From Tetrapyrgos nigripes (Eukaryota; Basidiomycota; Agaricomycetes; Agaricales; Campanellaceae), in assembly GCA_013368315.1 (NCBI GenBank), contig JAACJM010000264.1:1-64000 (forward strand): a stretch of DNA of 64,000 nt. The letters run 5' to 3'. A program made the translations under genes and the position numbers. This document shows, piece by piece, positions 1 to 11,778 of the stretch (the first letter of the stretch is position 1; each line of letters begins with the position of its first letter). The notes beneath the pieces were generated by a model. The model searched no databases. It was not told the DNA's origin and saw only the letters and a program-made list of their open reading frames with translations.

Positions 1-1394
1 CCCAAAGCCTTGAAATTGCCGACAGAAACCGGTAAGACTTGAGTGACAGTACTTAGCAAGAAAATGCTGCAAATGACATACCTAGTTGGTTTGTAGTAAA
101 CTCCGTTCTTGGCCGGTGTAGATAGTAGACCGTATGGAAGATCCACGACTTTTGTCATGGGGGTCAGCAAAGCTAACCGTTCCATAGATCATAGCAGGAA
201 ACACCACCGTCCAGTCCAGTAGTCCGTAACCTACAGGAAAGCATATCAATAATCATCCAGAAAAGATGCCAAAAAGACGTGCCAAAAGAACGTACACAGT
301 TGACCCTCAATCTCGCCAAAGTCTTCAGATTGCAAAAAGTCCAGAACGTGATCTGTAAATCGAAAAAGAGGGAGTGTGTGACCAACCAAGTTTGGCTAAA
401 GACACAGGACCAAGCCTGTGTCAAGTGCTGGCTAAGCCAGGACTCACGCAACGAATAAAACAAAGTCGCTAAAAGTCTTGAAATTGCTGACAGAAACCTG
501 TAAGACTTGAGTGACAGTACTTAGCAAGAAAATACTGCAAATGACATACGAGGTTGGTTTGTAGTAAACTCCATTCTTGCCGGTGTAGGTAGTAGACCGT
601 ATGGAAGATCCATGACTTTTCGTCATGGGGTCAGCAAAGCTAACCGTTTCCATAGATCATAGCAGGAAACACCACCGTCCAGGCCCAGACCGTAATCTAC
701 AGGGAAGCATATCAGTAATCATCCAGAAAAGAAGCCGATAAGACGAAGTAACTGCAAAAGAACATACAACGACGCCTTCAGATTGCAAAAAGTCCAGAAC
801 GCAATCTGTAAAACGAAAAAGAGGGAGTTGTGTGACCAACCAAGTTGGCTAAAGACACAGGACCAAGCCTGTGTCGAGTGCTGGCCAAGCCAGGACTCAT
901 GCAATGAATAAAACAAAGTCGCCAAAAGTCTTGAAATTGCCTGTAAGACTTGAGTGACAGTACTTAGCAAGAAAATACTGCAAATGACATACCTAGTTGG
1001 TTTGTAGTAAACTCCGTTCTTGGCCGGTGTAGGTAGTAGACCATGGAAAATCCACGACTTTTCGTCATGGGGTCAGCAAAGCTAACCGTTCCATAGATCA
1101 TAGCAGGAACACCACCGTCCAGTCCAGTAGTCCGTAAACTTCATAGAAGTACATCAATAATCAATAGTCATCGAGAAAGGAAGCCGAAAAAGACATACAA
1201 AAAATGTACACATACAAAAAATGTACACAGAGTTTACGCCCTCAATCTCGCCAGTCCTCAGATTTGCAAAAAGTCCAGAAGCGATCTGCAAAATGAAGAC
1301 AAGGGAGTTGTATGGCCAACCAAGTTGGCTTAAAGACACAGGACCGAGCCTGTGTCGAGTCCTGGCCAAGCCAGGACTCACGCAGCGAAGAAGA
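1..1394 (-). repeat. Array of ~460 bp repeat units (left)
   Basis: Three units in reverse orientation, marked by the same cluster of palindromes near 381-450, 836-900 and 1312-1383. Each unit also carries a conserved stretch with the words ggtcagcaaagctaaccgt and catagatcatagcaggaa, and spacing is about 455-476 bp. The first unit starts outside the window. The same unit recurs in both orientations at 16.5-19.9 kb. Read on the minus strand each unit has intron-like GT...AG blocks and a short conserved peptide, so an origin from a multi-exon gene is possible. No intact gene is visible. Confidence 0.85.
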
Positions 1395-1594
1395 TGATGG
1401 GAGACGCGGAGAACGACTCATCAATAATTCGATGGACGGTCACATGGTCACATGCCACTACATCATCAGCACTTATTAATTATTCTTTTAAAGTTTACTA
1501 TCACCTCTCTTCCTCATATCGTCAAGTCCTGGCTTAGTCCAGCACTTAGCACTGACTAGGTTTCGGTGCTTCTATTACTGACTTGGTCAGAACC
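1395..1594. repeat. Left inverted arm of CACTA-like element, hairpin chain
   Basis: This stretch is the reverse complement, with divergence, of 7241-7410. Both contain tgatggacggtcacatg, ccactaca and, at the inner edge, a run of palindromes. Here these are CTGAC-TTG-GTCAG (1578-1590), a degenerate AGCACTG/CGGTGCT hairpin (1548-1570) and a degenerate AAGTCCTGG/CCAGCACTT hairpin (1524-1547). The two arms bracket the unknown gene at 1.8-3.3 kb and the TNP2 transposase, so I read them as terminal or subterminal inverted repeats of that element. The exact outer end and the target duplication are not resolved. Confidence 0.6.
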
Positions 1595-1822
1595 TACCCC
1601 ACAAATCCTTTTATGCTTCTTAACAATACTTCACACCATGACAGTGAGTCTCCTAATTACAGCTCCTAATATTCTGACCTACAGCTTTATTTAGAATGTT
1701 GTGGTCAATTGCAAGCCTCCTCATCTCAGCGCGCTCCGCAGAAAGGATCTAGATCTCCTTCTCCTTTCCATACTGTTCCACCAGTTCTAATTTCTTCCCC
1801 CCCACCCACTTTATCAAGGAAA

Positions 1823-3273
1823 ATGCCAGCCGCAAACGTCCGCGCAGCTTTCGCGTGCATGGAATCCACCAGAACAATTCAAGTCTGGGATGGCAAGGAC
1901 TGGTATGACACCCAAGCACCTCTCAATACTTTGCTCGAGACTGGTGGTTTGTGTGTGAAGAAAGATTCTGTACGTGAATGGATCCAATATGTCAAGGATA
2001 CTCGAGAGGAGGCCTCCAACAATCACAAAGACGCAAGATGAAAGACGATGAAGATGAAGATGAAGAGGGCAATGAGGACGACGAGACGAAGAGGACAATG
2101 AGGACAAAGAGGACACGAAGATGACAATGAGGACAAAGAGGACAAAAGAGGACGATGAGGACACAAGAGGCAAAGAGGACGACAAGATGACGATGAGGAC
2201 GACGAAGATGAGGACGACGAAGATGACGAGCCCATTCGAAAAGGCCCTTTTGAAATTTTTTCTTGCTTGCGCAAAGTACGCAGCAGTTGCTTAGTGTCGT
2301 CGCTTCATATTTATATATTCTGCCCTAGGATAACAGAATTGTGAATTTACCAGAAGACCTAGCCAAAGCTGTTCCAGATGAATATCTTGCCTATTACACC
2401 AGTCCTCTGGTTCCCGTTTTCATGGTGCCAATCCGTGACTCAGCTAAACCAGCTGACCCCACCCATCTTCATCTCCACCCAAAAGACTTCAATCTTCCAA
2501 CAAAGCTCGATCATTTCCAGGTGAGTGCTGTCATGCATTATCCGTCTTTTATGTCCTTAGCAGCTGATTCCCTCACCTTTCAGACAGTTGTAGACGTGCT
2601 CGGTCTGGAAGAGACTCGGCGCATATTTCATCTCATCAGAGAGAACTCAAAAAATTCTGGGCATCACACCGATGTCAGTTTTCTCTGTGTTTATTGTCCC
2701 TGATATGCTAATGTACGAATACTTTCCATTTCAATGGATTGACGACTCTCCGTGCGCCGGATGTGATAAAACTGACCAAAAACATGTTGTCTACTTTTCC
2801 ATATGTGATTGTATGAAGACAATCTGGCATCGAGTAAGTGGTCGTTACTAACAGTAGGCCAATGATTTTCTGAAGAGTGAACAAGCGTTGCCTGGAGGAG
2901 AAGCTTTCCCAGTTTTACGGGCTTTACGGGTTTAAACTTGAGAAAGTTCTGATTTGTGAGTTACTGAGTCTTTCTTCCTTCGTTGCTATTCCAGAAATAT
3001 TTATTTTTAAATCCTTACTCTTATCCGTCAGGTCGACACTGCGACCAGTACCTTGTGAGGACCCAACGAATCCGCCTTATCCATCGAGCTTGGTTTGGAA
3101 ATCAGCAGTACTTTGAAAACGGCCAGGCTTTTGTCAAGCAGAAGAAGAAGAACAGTGAGCGCCAGAAAGCAAGGAACAGAGAAAGGTTCAGAAAGCGGCA
3201 GAGGAAGGGAAAGGGGAAGGTGGCAAAGAAGGCCAATCCTGGTGGAGAAGAGTCAATGGATCACAAGGACTAA
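1823..3273 (+). CDS. Unknown multi-exon protein, probably interrupted
   Basis: I do not recognise this gene. The first in-frame ATG is at 1823, giving MPAANVRAAFACMESTRTIQ and so on. At about 2040-2235 the DNA becomes GAT/GAC/GAG-rich and encodes an Asp/Glu tract in one frame and a basic tract in another, so the reading frame there is unsure. Coding sense resumes at 2341-2520 (VNLPEDLAKAVPDEYLAYY), with a clear intron gtgagt...ctttcag at about 2521-2583. Further blocks lie near 2710-2830, with a Cys-rich motif CAGCDKTDQKH, and at 3033-3273. The C terminus is very basic (Lys/Arg-rich) and ends in TAA. The gene converges on the transposase and lies inside the same inverted arms, so it may be a second transposon gene. 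Exon joins are tentative. Confidence 0.45.
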
Positions 3274-3640
3274 ACAGACAGTCAGGCGAATAGTGATGGC
3301 GAGATGTATCTTCTTGTACTAAGTCAAATGAAACGATCTTAAAAATGTTCACATGTACATCACTAAAAATGCTTGTCTCATGCATGAAAAATAAGATGCA
3401 TATTGCAATTGGTCAAGTACAGAAATCTACCACGTACAGTTCTACAACAGTACTGTAAAATTGTCCTAGCCATTCCAAACATCTTCATCGGAATCAGAAA
3501 GACCACCCCGACTCACTTTTTTCAAAGACGTTTTCAAAGGTGAAGCTACAAACCCCAGATGAGCGTTATAGATGACGATGCACCAGTACCAGGAGTCAGG
3601 TACTTACCTCACTTAAGAGGATTACAACATGGACACCAGC
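3274..3640. other. Intergenic, convergent 3' ends
   Basis: This lies between the stop of the unknown plus-strand gene and the degraded 3' end of the minus-strand transposase. I see no further gene. The minus strand carries scattered stops here, so the transposase C terminus is probably eroded. Confidence 0.5.
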
Positions 3641-6600
3641 CTCCAGTTTCACTTCAACTCAATGAGAACAAATATTCTCACCAGCAGGATCAAAGAACTT
3701 CCTGGAACTGGACTAGCGTCACCAACCATAGTATATCCGAACCTCTTATACATCCAATCCAGAGGCTGATAAGCAGGAGTTTTGTCGTTTGGTAATGGCA
3801 AGTAAGGCCGCACTTCGAAAAGTATGCATTCAGTTTGGATACCATTCCGAGCAAAATGGGTATAGGCAAAAATATTCTCAATTCTACAAACTACTTCTTC
3901 CAATGACTGTAGGGTCCGACACAAGACACGGCTATTTCCTGGATGTGCCAAGTTCATGGAAAAGCGAACACCTTTCAGTGAGACATTGTTCACCCTGCCA
4001 ACAGCTCTAGAGAGGGCGTCCCAGTTCTGGAAGTAGAAATTACAACCATAAACATGGTCCAGAACACGAAGCTATTCTTTGAAGGTCGAGGTCAGACAAA
4101 AGAGCAGGCTCAGCTCTTTCAGATGCCCCAGTATTGTCAGGGTCAATTAGATTAGCTGTTCGAGTACCTCTAGAATCTTCCTTCTGCAATTTCTCAAGTC
4201 TCCCGATTGTGCGAGCGAGAACTTGCCGAGATGCAGAATCCTCTTTCAAGAGTGCATGCAAGTTGGCTGTCCTCGAACAAGAGCGCATCATAGTTCCTTC
4301 TAACTGACCTAATTTGCAATGTCAGAGTTTGAAGAAGAAGAATGAAGCTGTGACTTACCAAACTTGTTGTTCAAGTTCTGCTCCTGCATAGTATAGATGT
4401 ACCGCTCCACCCAGCTGGTATTTTGAGCATGTACAGGGCCAAACCAATACATCACCTCACATTGATGTATCATGACATGATGGTGTGGTTTGTAGACACT
4501 GACCTCTGCCGAACTGTAAAGACTTTGTAGAGTCATCAGGTACAGCTTCATATTACTCTCATACTGTTGGATATGCTCAACTCACCGCCGCACCCCGCCA
4601 GTCGGATAGCTGTTATGAGAGACATGAAGTTCTCTAGCATTTCCAATTTTCTGGAGCCAGCGTTGACTCCCCATATGCAGATGAGAGTAGCGGGAAGATG
4701 AACAATCCCGATGACTCGCCATTCATCTGCAGAGAGCTTGCCATGGCGAGACGATCCCCAATCCCCCGGAGCAGGACTGATCCATGAAGGTAGGAGGGTT
4801 TTCTTCATGTCGGCGTGTACCTGGGACATTACATCGGAGCCCAAAACCGCATTTCCACGAACTGATGGCCTTGAAAATTCAGGCGGTATTGAGGGAAAAT
4901 GATCGTCAACCTACAACAAGTTAAAACCACAAAATGGTGGAAGGGCTGAAATGGACTTACCCATGTTATCAACAAAGTCACGCAGTCGATTTTGCGCTGT
5001 TTGTCAGGAAGACCACAATCTTTGAACAACAGACGCAACACGAGAAGGCTACCACAGGCCAAGACCTGCTCCTGGGTCAGACTGCCAGGCATATGGACAT
5101 AACGATACAGTGCTTTGATGCACTTCAGATATTGATGCTTGTCTGTGATGTTTAATGCGGGCCGAGGGTCTAGAGAGATGTTCAATGGTCGTCTTTGTTC
5201 ATATCCTCCTGGCTGAGCTGGCTGAGCTGTGCAGATGGACTGGGAAGGAGTGTGTCCTGTGGAGTGTGGAGCCAGTCTGTCAATACTGTCGAGCATTAGA
5301 GCTGATGTGAGGAAAGGTGGTGTTGCAGAAATTCACAAGATGGTGAACGACATCTTGTAGAAGATTGTCTTTTTGACGTGTCTTGTATCGTGGAGTGTCG
5401 TCGCCTTCTGACTGTTCGTCGTCGTCGATGACCATGTCAGTGTCTGGAGCTCCATCCCCTCCGTCATTGTCAAGGTCTATACCCCAGATTTCCCGACAAT
5501 GTACCTGTAGCACATTTAAAAAGAACAAATGATAATACTCCGCAGGAGACGATATAATTATGTTGAAATTCTCCAGTCTGTTAAGTTCCGACCATCTGAC
5601 CTTGTTAGTCTGGAACAATGCGTCCTGTTCCGTGGGGGTTCTGGCATTTTTCCAGGCCAGAGCCTGTTGGAGATGCGGAATTAATTCCCTGCGTGGCCAG
5701 TTTGCTCTATCTAGATTTCGCAGCTCTTGGAGAGGAAGTAGGCAGGTAGTGCATGGAAACTGAGAAGTCACAGAAGAAAAGCCACCAATCTCTCGCAAAG
5801 CTAGCGCATCCGCGAGGACAATGACGCAAGCGGTCTTGCAAACCCGTCCCCAGGGATATTTGTACGTCCGAGAAAATCTGACGCCACCTTCAAATTTGGT
5901 CATATCGTCTACCACCAGTTTGAGAGTTGGGCTGAATTGTCCACGGACAACCGATGGGGTCCTGGGACCAGGCATAACACCAATTAAATACATATTTTCA
6001 GGGAGATATCGGAGGTGGGGTGGGAAGTTAAGGAGTACCATCCATAGACCAGTAGCATGCGCAGACTGATGAGCTACCTTCATATGGAAGGGATCAAATC
6101 CATCAGCTGCAAAACCGAATATGTAATGTCCCTCGCCGTCGGGAGAGTCAAAGAAACGTGCCCCGTCTACAGCTTTAAGCTTGTGGATAATGACAGACTC
6201 CATGATATCATCGACAGACTGTCCAGGGATTGACCATGGCCGTCTCCTGTAATCAGGCCGATATGCATCAATGATGTCCTCGACCCCCTTCCTTGAGAGT
6301 AATCACCCCAGCCAATGCTCCATTTTCTGGTGTTCATACTTTCGGATAGGAGTCGGCAACTTCAGCTCCTTTCTGCTGACCGTGGATGTTTTCCAAAGCT
6401 CTGCTCCACACGCAGAGCAGTGACGAATCTCTGGATCCATGTCATGAAGATTGAAACACGTAGGGCAACTGAGATAGGTTGTCAGGACTGGATCGATGTC
6501 GTACCATTTTTGGATGGTCCGAGGGTCGTCTGGAATGTCATCGATGAGTGTATCATTGACACCAGTGGCTATGAGAGTGTCTTTGAGAGATTGAATCTGG

Positions 6601-7201
6601 ACAGCAGCAGCTCGTCGAGTTGATCCGAAAAGAGTCTGTTGGATGAGAACACTAAGGGTAGCTGCTCTGACAGCTGGATGCCTGGGGGCCTTAGAATGAA
6701 AGTAACGATCTACGTACACAGTCAGAACACGAGAATCTCGAGATAAATGAGAAGGAAAAGCTCACCAGTGAAGACAGTGGGAGTCCCATCGTACATTGAA
6801 GAATCGATGATTTGTTGATCCCATTGCAAACATTTTTGTTGGTGCATACGGACCAACTCCATGGAAATGGTCGTTTCCAGCCTGTCCCTCGCTAAGTTTT
6901 CTTGGTCGGATTCAGAGCCTTCGCATAAAGCGGACAAGTCAGAATGAATTTCGTGCACTGCTCTCTGAACATTAAGAAATGTTCGATTGCCTGAGGACAC
7001 GCCTTGGTCTACAGTGCTCTCCGTGGAGGACAGGGCAAGACGCCCTTGGTTGAGGAATGAATCCTCTTCGTCCTCTGCAGAGTAGGCATAGGGAAGTGAC
7101 GGAGTAGTCATAAAAACGAGACGGCTGCAGGGTACCCAGAAGTTACGATAAAACGCGACCTCGTTCTCCCACAGAAGTATTTGTTGGAGTATTTCCGACA
7201 T
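3641..7201 (-). pseudogene. TNP2-like CACTA transposase (Transposase_21), decayed
   Basis: Multi-exon gene for a CACTA-type DNA transposase. The N-terminal exon runs 7201-6766. An intron with a gtgagc donor joins in frame to an exon starting at 6709 (DRYFHSKAPRHPAVRAATLS). That exon has a CPTCF...CSAC zinc-like motif and then the family core FGFAADGFDPFHMKVA near 6120-6060, followed by a Pro-rich MPGPRTPS motif and VLADALALREIGGF. Later blocks at 5290-4960, 4850-4570 (GKLSADEWRVIGIVHLPATL), 4550-4310 (KPHHHVMIHQCEVMYWFGPV) and 4290-4040 follow the usual order of the TNP2 C-terminal half. The frame is broken by TGA at 6303-6305, where Arg is expected, and apparently by a shift near 5290. The 3' end below about 3650 is full of stops. 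It lies between hairpin-rich inverted arms and was presumably the element's own transposase. Now very likely inactive. Confidence 0.8.
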
Positions 7202-7240
7202 AAGGAGGCCCAGGGTACAGAAGGAATGGTAGAATCTATG

Positions 7241-7410
7241 CTGACCAAGTCAGTAGTATGAGCACTGAACCTAGCCAGTGCTAAGTGCTGGACCGAGCCA
7301 GCACTTGACGGTAAGGAAGAAGTGATGTTGTAGTGGCATGTGACCGTCCATCAACTTAAAAAATTTATTGACGCGTCGTCGAAGTCGTCGGCCTTCTCTA
7401 CTGATCCTAT
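7241..7410. repeat. Right inverted arm of CACTA-like element, hairpin chain
   Basis: Three consecutive perfect palindromes start 39 bp upstream of the transposase start: CTGAC-CAA-GTCAG (7241-7253), AGCACTG/CAGTGCT (7261-7282) and, directly abutting, AAGTGCTGG/CCAGCACTT (7283-7306). Then comes a stretch shared with the left arm (gtagtggcatgtgaccgtccatca). The arm is the inverted counterpart of 1395-1594 and resembles 17752-17960. It may hold transposase-binding sites and the transposase promoter. Confidence 0.6.
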
Positions 7411-7710
7411 TCTTATCTTGTTCACTGCCAGAGACATGAGACAGAAACATAAGGATACAGGCCACGATATACAGGCCACGATATGCTATTACTGAGTATG
7501 TATGTATGTACCACTGAGGGTAATCAAAAAGGCTACATTGAAAATAATAAGGCTACAACATAAGACTATTTATCATACTCGAGTGGGAAGGATTGGCGGA
7601 TGTCTGAAGGTATTGTAATAACATTGTACATAGTAACGAATCAAGACGGCTTCCCACTCCTCGCCAGCAACCTGCATTTTGGATAGATTTTGGTCCGTTC
7701 CTCGATTCCA
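7411..7710. other. Intergenic, nothing recognised
   Basis: A short AT-rich stretch between the transposon arm and the next minus-strand gene. It has a doubled word, caggccacgatat, near 7458-7483 and a tatgtatgta run near 7497-7510. No gene seen. Confidence 0.4.
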
Positions 7711-7720
7711 CAGGGCCTCT

Positions 7721-8786
7721 TTAGGCTCGTCCCACGTTTCCATTTAGATACCAAAACTGCTTCAGGGCGTCAAGACGACAAGGCCAATCAGTCGCTGTTA
7801 TGCCTAAATTCGCATTCCTGGGTGCCCTCTCAAAAACACTACCTGCCCCGGTGCCAAGTATCATTCCAATTTTCTGCAGTCTGCTAGGCTCATATTCAGC
7901 AAGAGCCACCAGCAACTGTGCTTTCGAAAGCGAAGGAGATTCCCTTGGGCGGCTCACATCACGGACACTGTCCAAAGAAATGAGTTCGTAACGGAAATTG
8001 ACAAGACTAAGGTCTCGTAACATTTCTTTGGCATCCGAGGGCGAGACGGTGGAAGACGAAGTCGACGCTATCTCTAAGCCCGGAGCATGCTTACTGAATA
8101 TCTCCATCAAGAAACTTTTGGCAGCCTCTGCGTCTACATGGTTTTTATTGCGAGGTAAGGCACCATCCTCCTGGGATTCGTTGACCTCTGCATTGACCTG
8201 CATAGTCAACACCTTCCTCCATACCCCTGTGAACGGGGCTCAGGAAAACGAGAGCTCTGTTCATACTCTTCGTATGCAGCGAGCAGAGGGGTTTTGATAT
8301 GAGACCACTGGCCAAGTAGAGAGTTCTGTCGATGAGGCTCAGAGGATGCGAAGAATAGCATGGGATCTGGGAGAATGGTCTTGAGCTTTAGCGATCTTTT
8401 GGGGGCATTGGGGTGAGAAGTGTTGATGGAAGCCTTTGCATTCTGCCAGGCTTTGATGACAGTTGGGGCCAAGGCGTGGTCGCGAGGAAGGTCCAAAAGA
8501 ATGTTTCTCTGTTCCATTGGAGCTATAGAGAAAAGGTTAAAACAAAATAAAACAAGAAAAATAAGTTTTGGAGCGTACAGTTCTTAGGCTTTGGATTCGC
8601 AGTATCCCTGATGTACGGTTTTGCGGTTTTGGGGGCTTTGGCGTTGCGAACTGGACCAACTACAGTTCGAGATGTAGATGGAAGGGAGGACGCAGATGTA
8701 GCAGGAGAAACAATAGAGCTAGAGACCAAAGAGACGGAGCTCTGTTGATGTAGGTCCTCCCTTACGGCATCAAGAAGCAGCTGCAT
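7721..8786 (-). CDS. Unknown two-to-three-exon protein with one frame break
   Basis: I do not recognise this protein. It starts at ATG 8786 (MQLLLDAVREDLHQQSSVSL). The first exon is Ser/Thr-rich and ends at 8579 before a gtacgc donor; the next exon begins at 8522 after ctatag. Exon 2 gives PMEQRNILLDLPRDHALAPT and onward. Near 8230 the frame must shift from ...SSRFPEP to GVWRKVLTMQVNAEV, either by an unseen short intron or by a one-base indel. The remainder is open to a stop at 7721 with an Ala-rich, mostly helical-looking sequence. It is divergent from the plus-strand gene at 9.3 kb. It could be cargo of a larger mobile element or an orphan gene. Confidence 0.5.
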
Positions 8787-8970
8787 TGCTCGTGTCGGTC
8801 GCGTACTGTAGATCTACATGTGCCGATCTAGACGTGATAGACAAGCATTGTATGCTCATGTTATCATTATCTCACTTAGAGATCTTCACAAAGGGATGTG
8901 GGCCTTTCAGTCGTATACGTCCCTGCTTCCCAGTGTTCTCTGTACTCGTGCCCATTCCGAACAAAGTATG

Positions 8971-9234
8971 CTACCCACCAACAAGTGCTCTCCTAACGGC
9001 TGGGAGAATGTAAGCCACTCTTGCCTTCTGCTCTGAATGACGTTCTGAGAGGAAGCTATAGAATTCCTGGTACCGTTTCAGAGAGGACTTTCCAAAAAAA
9101 TTAAAGACTGGTCCTAACAATCGCGTTGGAAGGTGAGCGCTTCTGGAATTTGCACTCTCGAGACTTGTAACAAACTTTTTCACGTCAAGCCTGAGCAGCC
9201 CAGCCACCGACTTGGTAACTTCCATTCTTGACAC
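8971..9234 (-). CDS. Short unknown ORF, possibly a first exon
   Basis: This 87-aa open frame, MSRMEVTKSVAGLLRLDVKK and onward, has a plausible protein composition (basic, helical) but no recognised domain. It ends 180 nt upstream of the gene starting at 8786 and could be an upstream exon of it or a separate small gene. It is head-to-head with the plus-strand gene beginning near 9.3 kb. Confidence 0.35.
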   Translation of the reverse strand: MSRMEVTKSVAGLLRLDVKKFVTSLESANSRSAHLPTRLLGPVFNFFGKSSLKRYQEFYSFLSERHSEQKARVAYILPAVRRALVGG

Positions 9235-9312
9235 TGTTAATCAGCCCTCTCCACTGGTGAGTCACTTTGCTCCGAAAGATAGCAATGCCCGAAGATAACA
9301 TCCCTGGTGTAG

Positions 9313-10610
9313 CAATCCATCCCAAAGACATTGGAAGAATGGGTACGACACAACCTACCTGTGACTGACGACTACAGTCTTGCCATGCACTTCTTATCGC
9401 AACAGCATCTCGGCGAAGACGACAGTTTCAGTGATGCAGATAAACAATCGCAGGAAGGACCCTCGGAACCTCGGACGGAACCCGCCAATTTGGCATCGAG
9501 CGTGTCTGTTCCTGGCGGAGCTTTTAGGCCTCCAACTGTCCTACCTGCACCGATGACTGTAGTCGAACCTGCACCTGAGAACAGTGCTAGTGCACCTCTC
9601 GCTAATCAGTTCTCGGGTCTCGATATTAATAGTAGGTGAGCTGATACTACACATGGCTTTTTCACTATGGTACTTACCTCCAAATGATTTAGGGCGTCTC
9701 TGGCAACTGCTAATGCTCCACTACCAAATTCTTCAAGGTAAGCCAATCGTTGTCTGCAGTTACTAACACCTGTTAATGATTTGGCAGCAGCTTCGGCTTC
9801 GTCCAACAGAACTTACCATCACTTTCTCAGTCCTCTTTCCCGATGATACAGCCAACCACCTCTGGCTTCCTTCCGTCGATCTCACAGACAACATTTGGAC
9901 AAAGATCAGCATCCAACTTCTTTTCCTCGTTCCCAAAGACAGAGCCAACCACCTTCATGCCCTCAATTTCGCAGCCCATCCCAAACATAACCTCGTCTTC
10001 GCAGGCCATCCCAGACATAACCTCGTCTTCTGCCAAGTCTTCTGCCAACCGTGAGCAATTCGAGTCGCCCACATCAGTAATACGACACGATGGCGTACCA
10101 GAGACTATTTCTTTACGCTACATTGTTGTATGCTCCTCTACAGCAAGCTCTCCCCACAGTCCGACCTGGTACTGTCTCACCAAGGGGCCGTTTGACATTA
10201 GCAGGTTTGGCCCCTCCTTGCTGCCCCAGTATGACTCGGACGCTACTCCGGCAGATAAAGATCGGAGATGTCTGGTGGTTGTCCACCAAAACACTCACAC
10301 TAAGACTAGGACACTCTTCGTTCGGCAGACATCGGACGAGACCCATCCAGCCCAACGATGGAAAGCGCACAACTGGAATCCTCAAACAGTTGCGCGGCTA
10401 CAGATCAAACACCCTGACAATGGGTGTTACCTCTCGTTGGGGGCGAATGCTCTGCACGCAGAGAAAGAACCCAGTCCCTCGTGGGTTCTACTTGCCACAA
10501 TCTGGAGTCAGGAGAATAAGGACTTCACAGACCGCAGGAAATCAGCTCCCACCGGATCAAAGGGACGACAACCTGATGCTGTCAGGTTCGACGATCCGAA
10601 AACGTACTGA
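9313..10610 (+). CDS. Unknown protein, disordered N-terminal half, three exons
   Basis: Exons are 9313-9635, 9693-9737 and 9788-10610. Each junction has GT-AG signals and the reading phase is kept across both joins. An upstream intron 9258-9312 (gtgagt...gtgtag) probably lies in the leader; the first in-frame ATG in the exon is 9385. The N-terminal half is low complexity, rich in Ser, Pro, Gln and Phe (SFGFVQQNLPSLSQSSFP). The C-terminal half is more globular, with repeated Trp (WYCLTKGPFDISRFGPSLLP). No domain recognised. The frame is clean to TGA at 10610, which is notable in a window full of broken genes. It is divergent from the gene at 7.7-8.8 kb. Confidence 0.6.
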
Positions 10611-11778
10611 GTACTTCCTTTGTATACTACTGATTTAAATGCCATTGTTGTGATGAACCCGCCGTAATCTCAGGTGTGCACATCGTTCAAAGTCTTCAGG
10701 TGTTACCTGATCCTCATGTCACAAACTTCCACTCCTTATAATTATGTCCGTTCACATCGACAGTACATCGTTTTCAAATCAAACTTCTGAGATCGATAAA
10801 TGTTTGATATCATTCATATCAGACTCAGGTTAGGATTCATCCAGCAGAAGATCGAACCATGGCTCCTCGTGTCCGCTATCTGCCCGTTTGCAGGTAATTC
10901 TCTTCAGGATCATGTGGTGTCAGAACACGAAGCCTTTCGCAGAGAAAAATGTGATTTCTCTACCTACGACATGCAGAATAGGGCGGTTTCTCTGTATATA
11001 CTCCAAGCCCTGAGTCTAATCCCAGGTTTAATGACAGTGGTCACCCAGCGGCTGATCACCGTCTATCAGCATCTATATTATCTAGATCACCTTGAGCTTG
11101 CTCTTTGTAGCGACTGCAAGTGTACACGCATTCTCCTATATCCTCCGAGCATCCCACGACGTGCAGAAATAGGGCAGTTTTTCTATATATCCTCCGAGCC
11201 CTGAGTTTTATCAGTCAGTGGTCACGTTGGTCACCATCTATCAACTTCTACGAACATCTTGCTCCTTCTAGTGACTGCAAGTGTACATGCATTCTCCGCG
11301 ACTTTTTAAATTAGTGGTTGGGTTTGAACGTGAACTCTAGATTTCTAGGCGTTCGTCCGATGGCCTGCTGGGTTACTCCGATTGACATACTGGGATACCA
11401 ACATAACTTTCCACTGCGAGATCACACCATATTGATATTCCTGATGTTTGTCCGTATCACATATCCTCTTTGCATGCACACTTTGTTCAACTGTTCTCGG
11501 AGACTCGGAGACTCGAAGCGGTCTCTAGTTTAACTAAAAGACCCAGACATCTGCTGTCAGAATTTCAAGCTCTCCCACTTTTTTTGTCAAGTACGCCAAT
11601 TGCGACATTGCAGCACCCCATGCCGTCCTACACCGCTAATCACTTTCGCACCCGGCGTACCCGGTCTACTTCCATCCCCCTATCCATTCGCTTGAAGATT
11701 GCCTGCAACAAAAAATTGGCCATACATGCTCTACACAAATCCATCCCTCAAGAAAATCACACCCCGTTTCTCTTCCCC
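10611..11778. other. Intergenic, with a ~190 bp tandem duplication
   Basis: No gene seen. About 10969-11152 and 11159-11302 are diverged direct copies. Both contain gcagaa(a)tagggc, ctatatatcctccgagc-type words, agtggtcac, tctatca and gactgcaagtgtaca. Their function is unknown. Confidence 0.5.

Noticed and set aside
1814..2274. Ser-rich ORFs on the minus strand at 1.8-2.3 kb
   Set aside because: They are the reverse of the GAT/GAC/GAG-rich acidic tract of the plus-strand gene.
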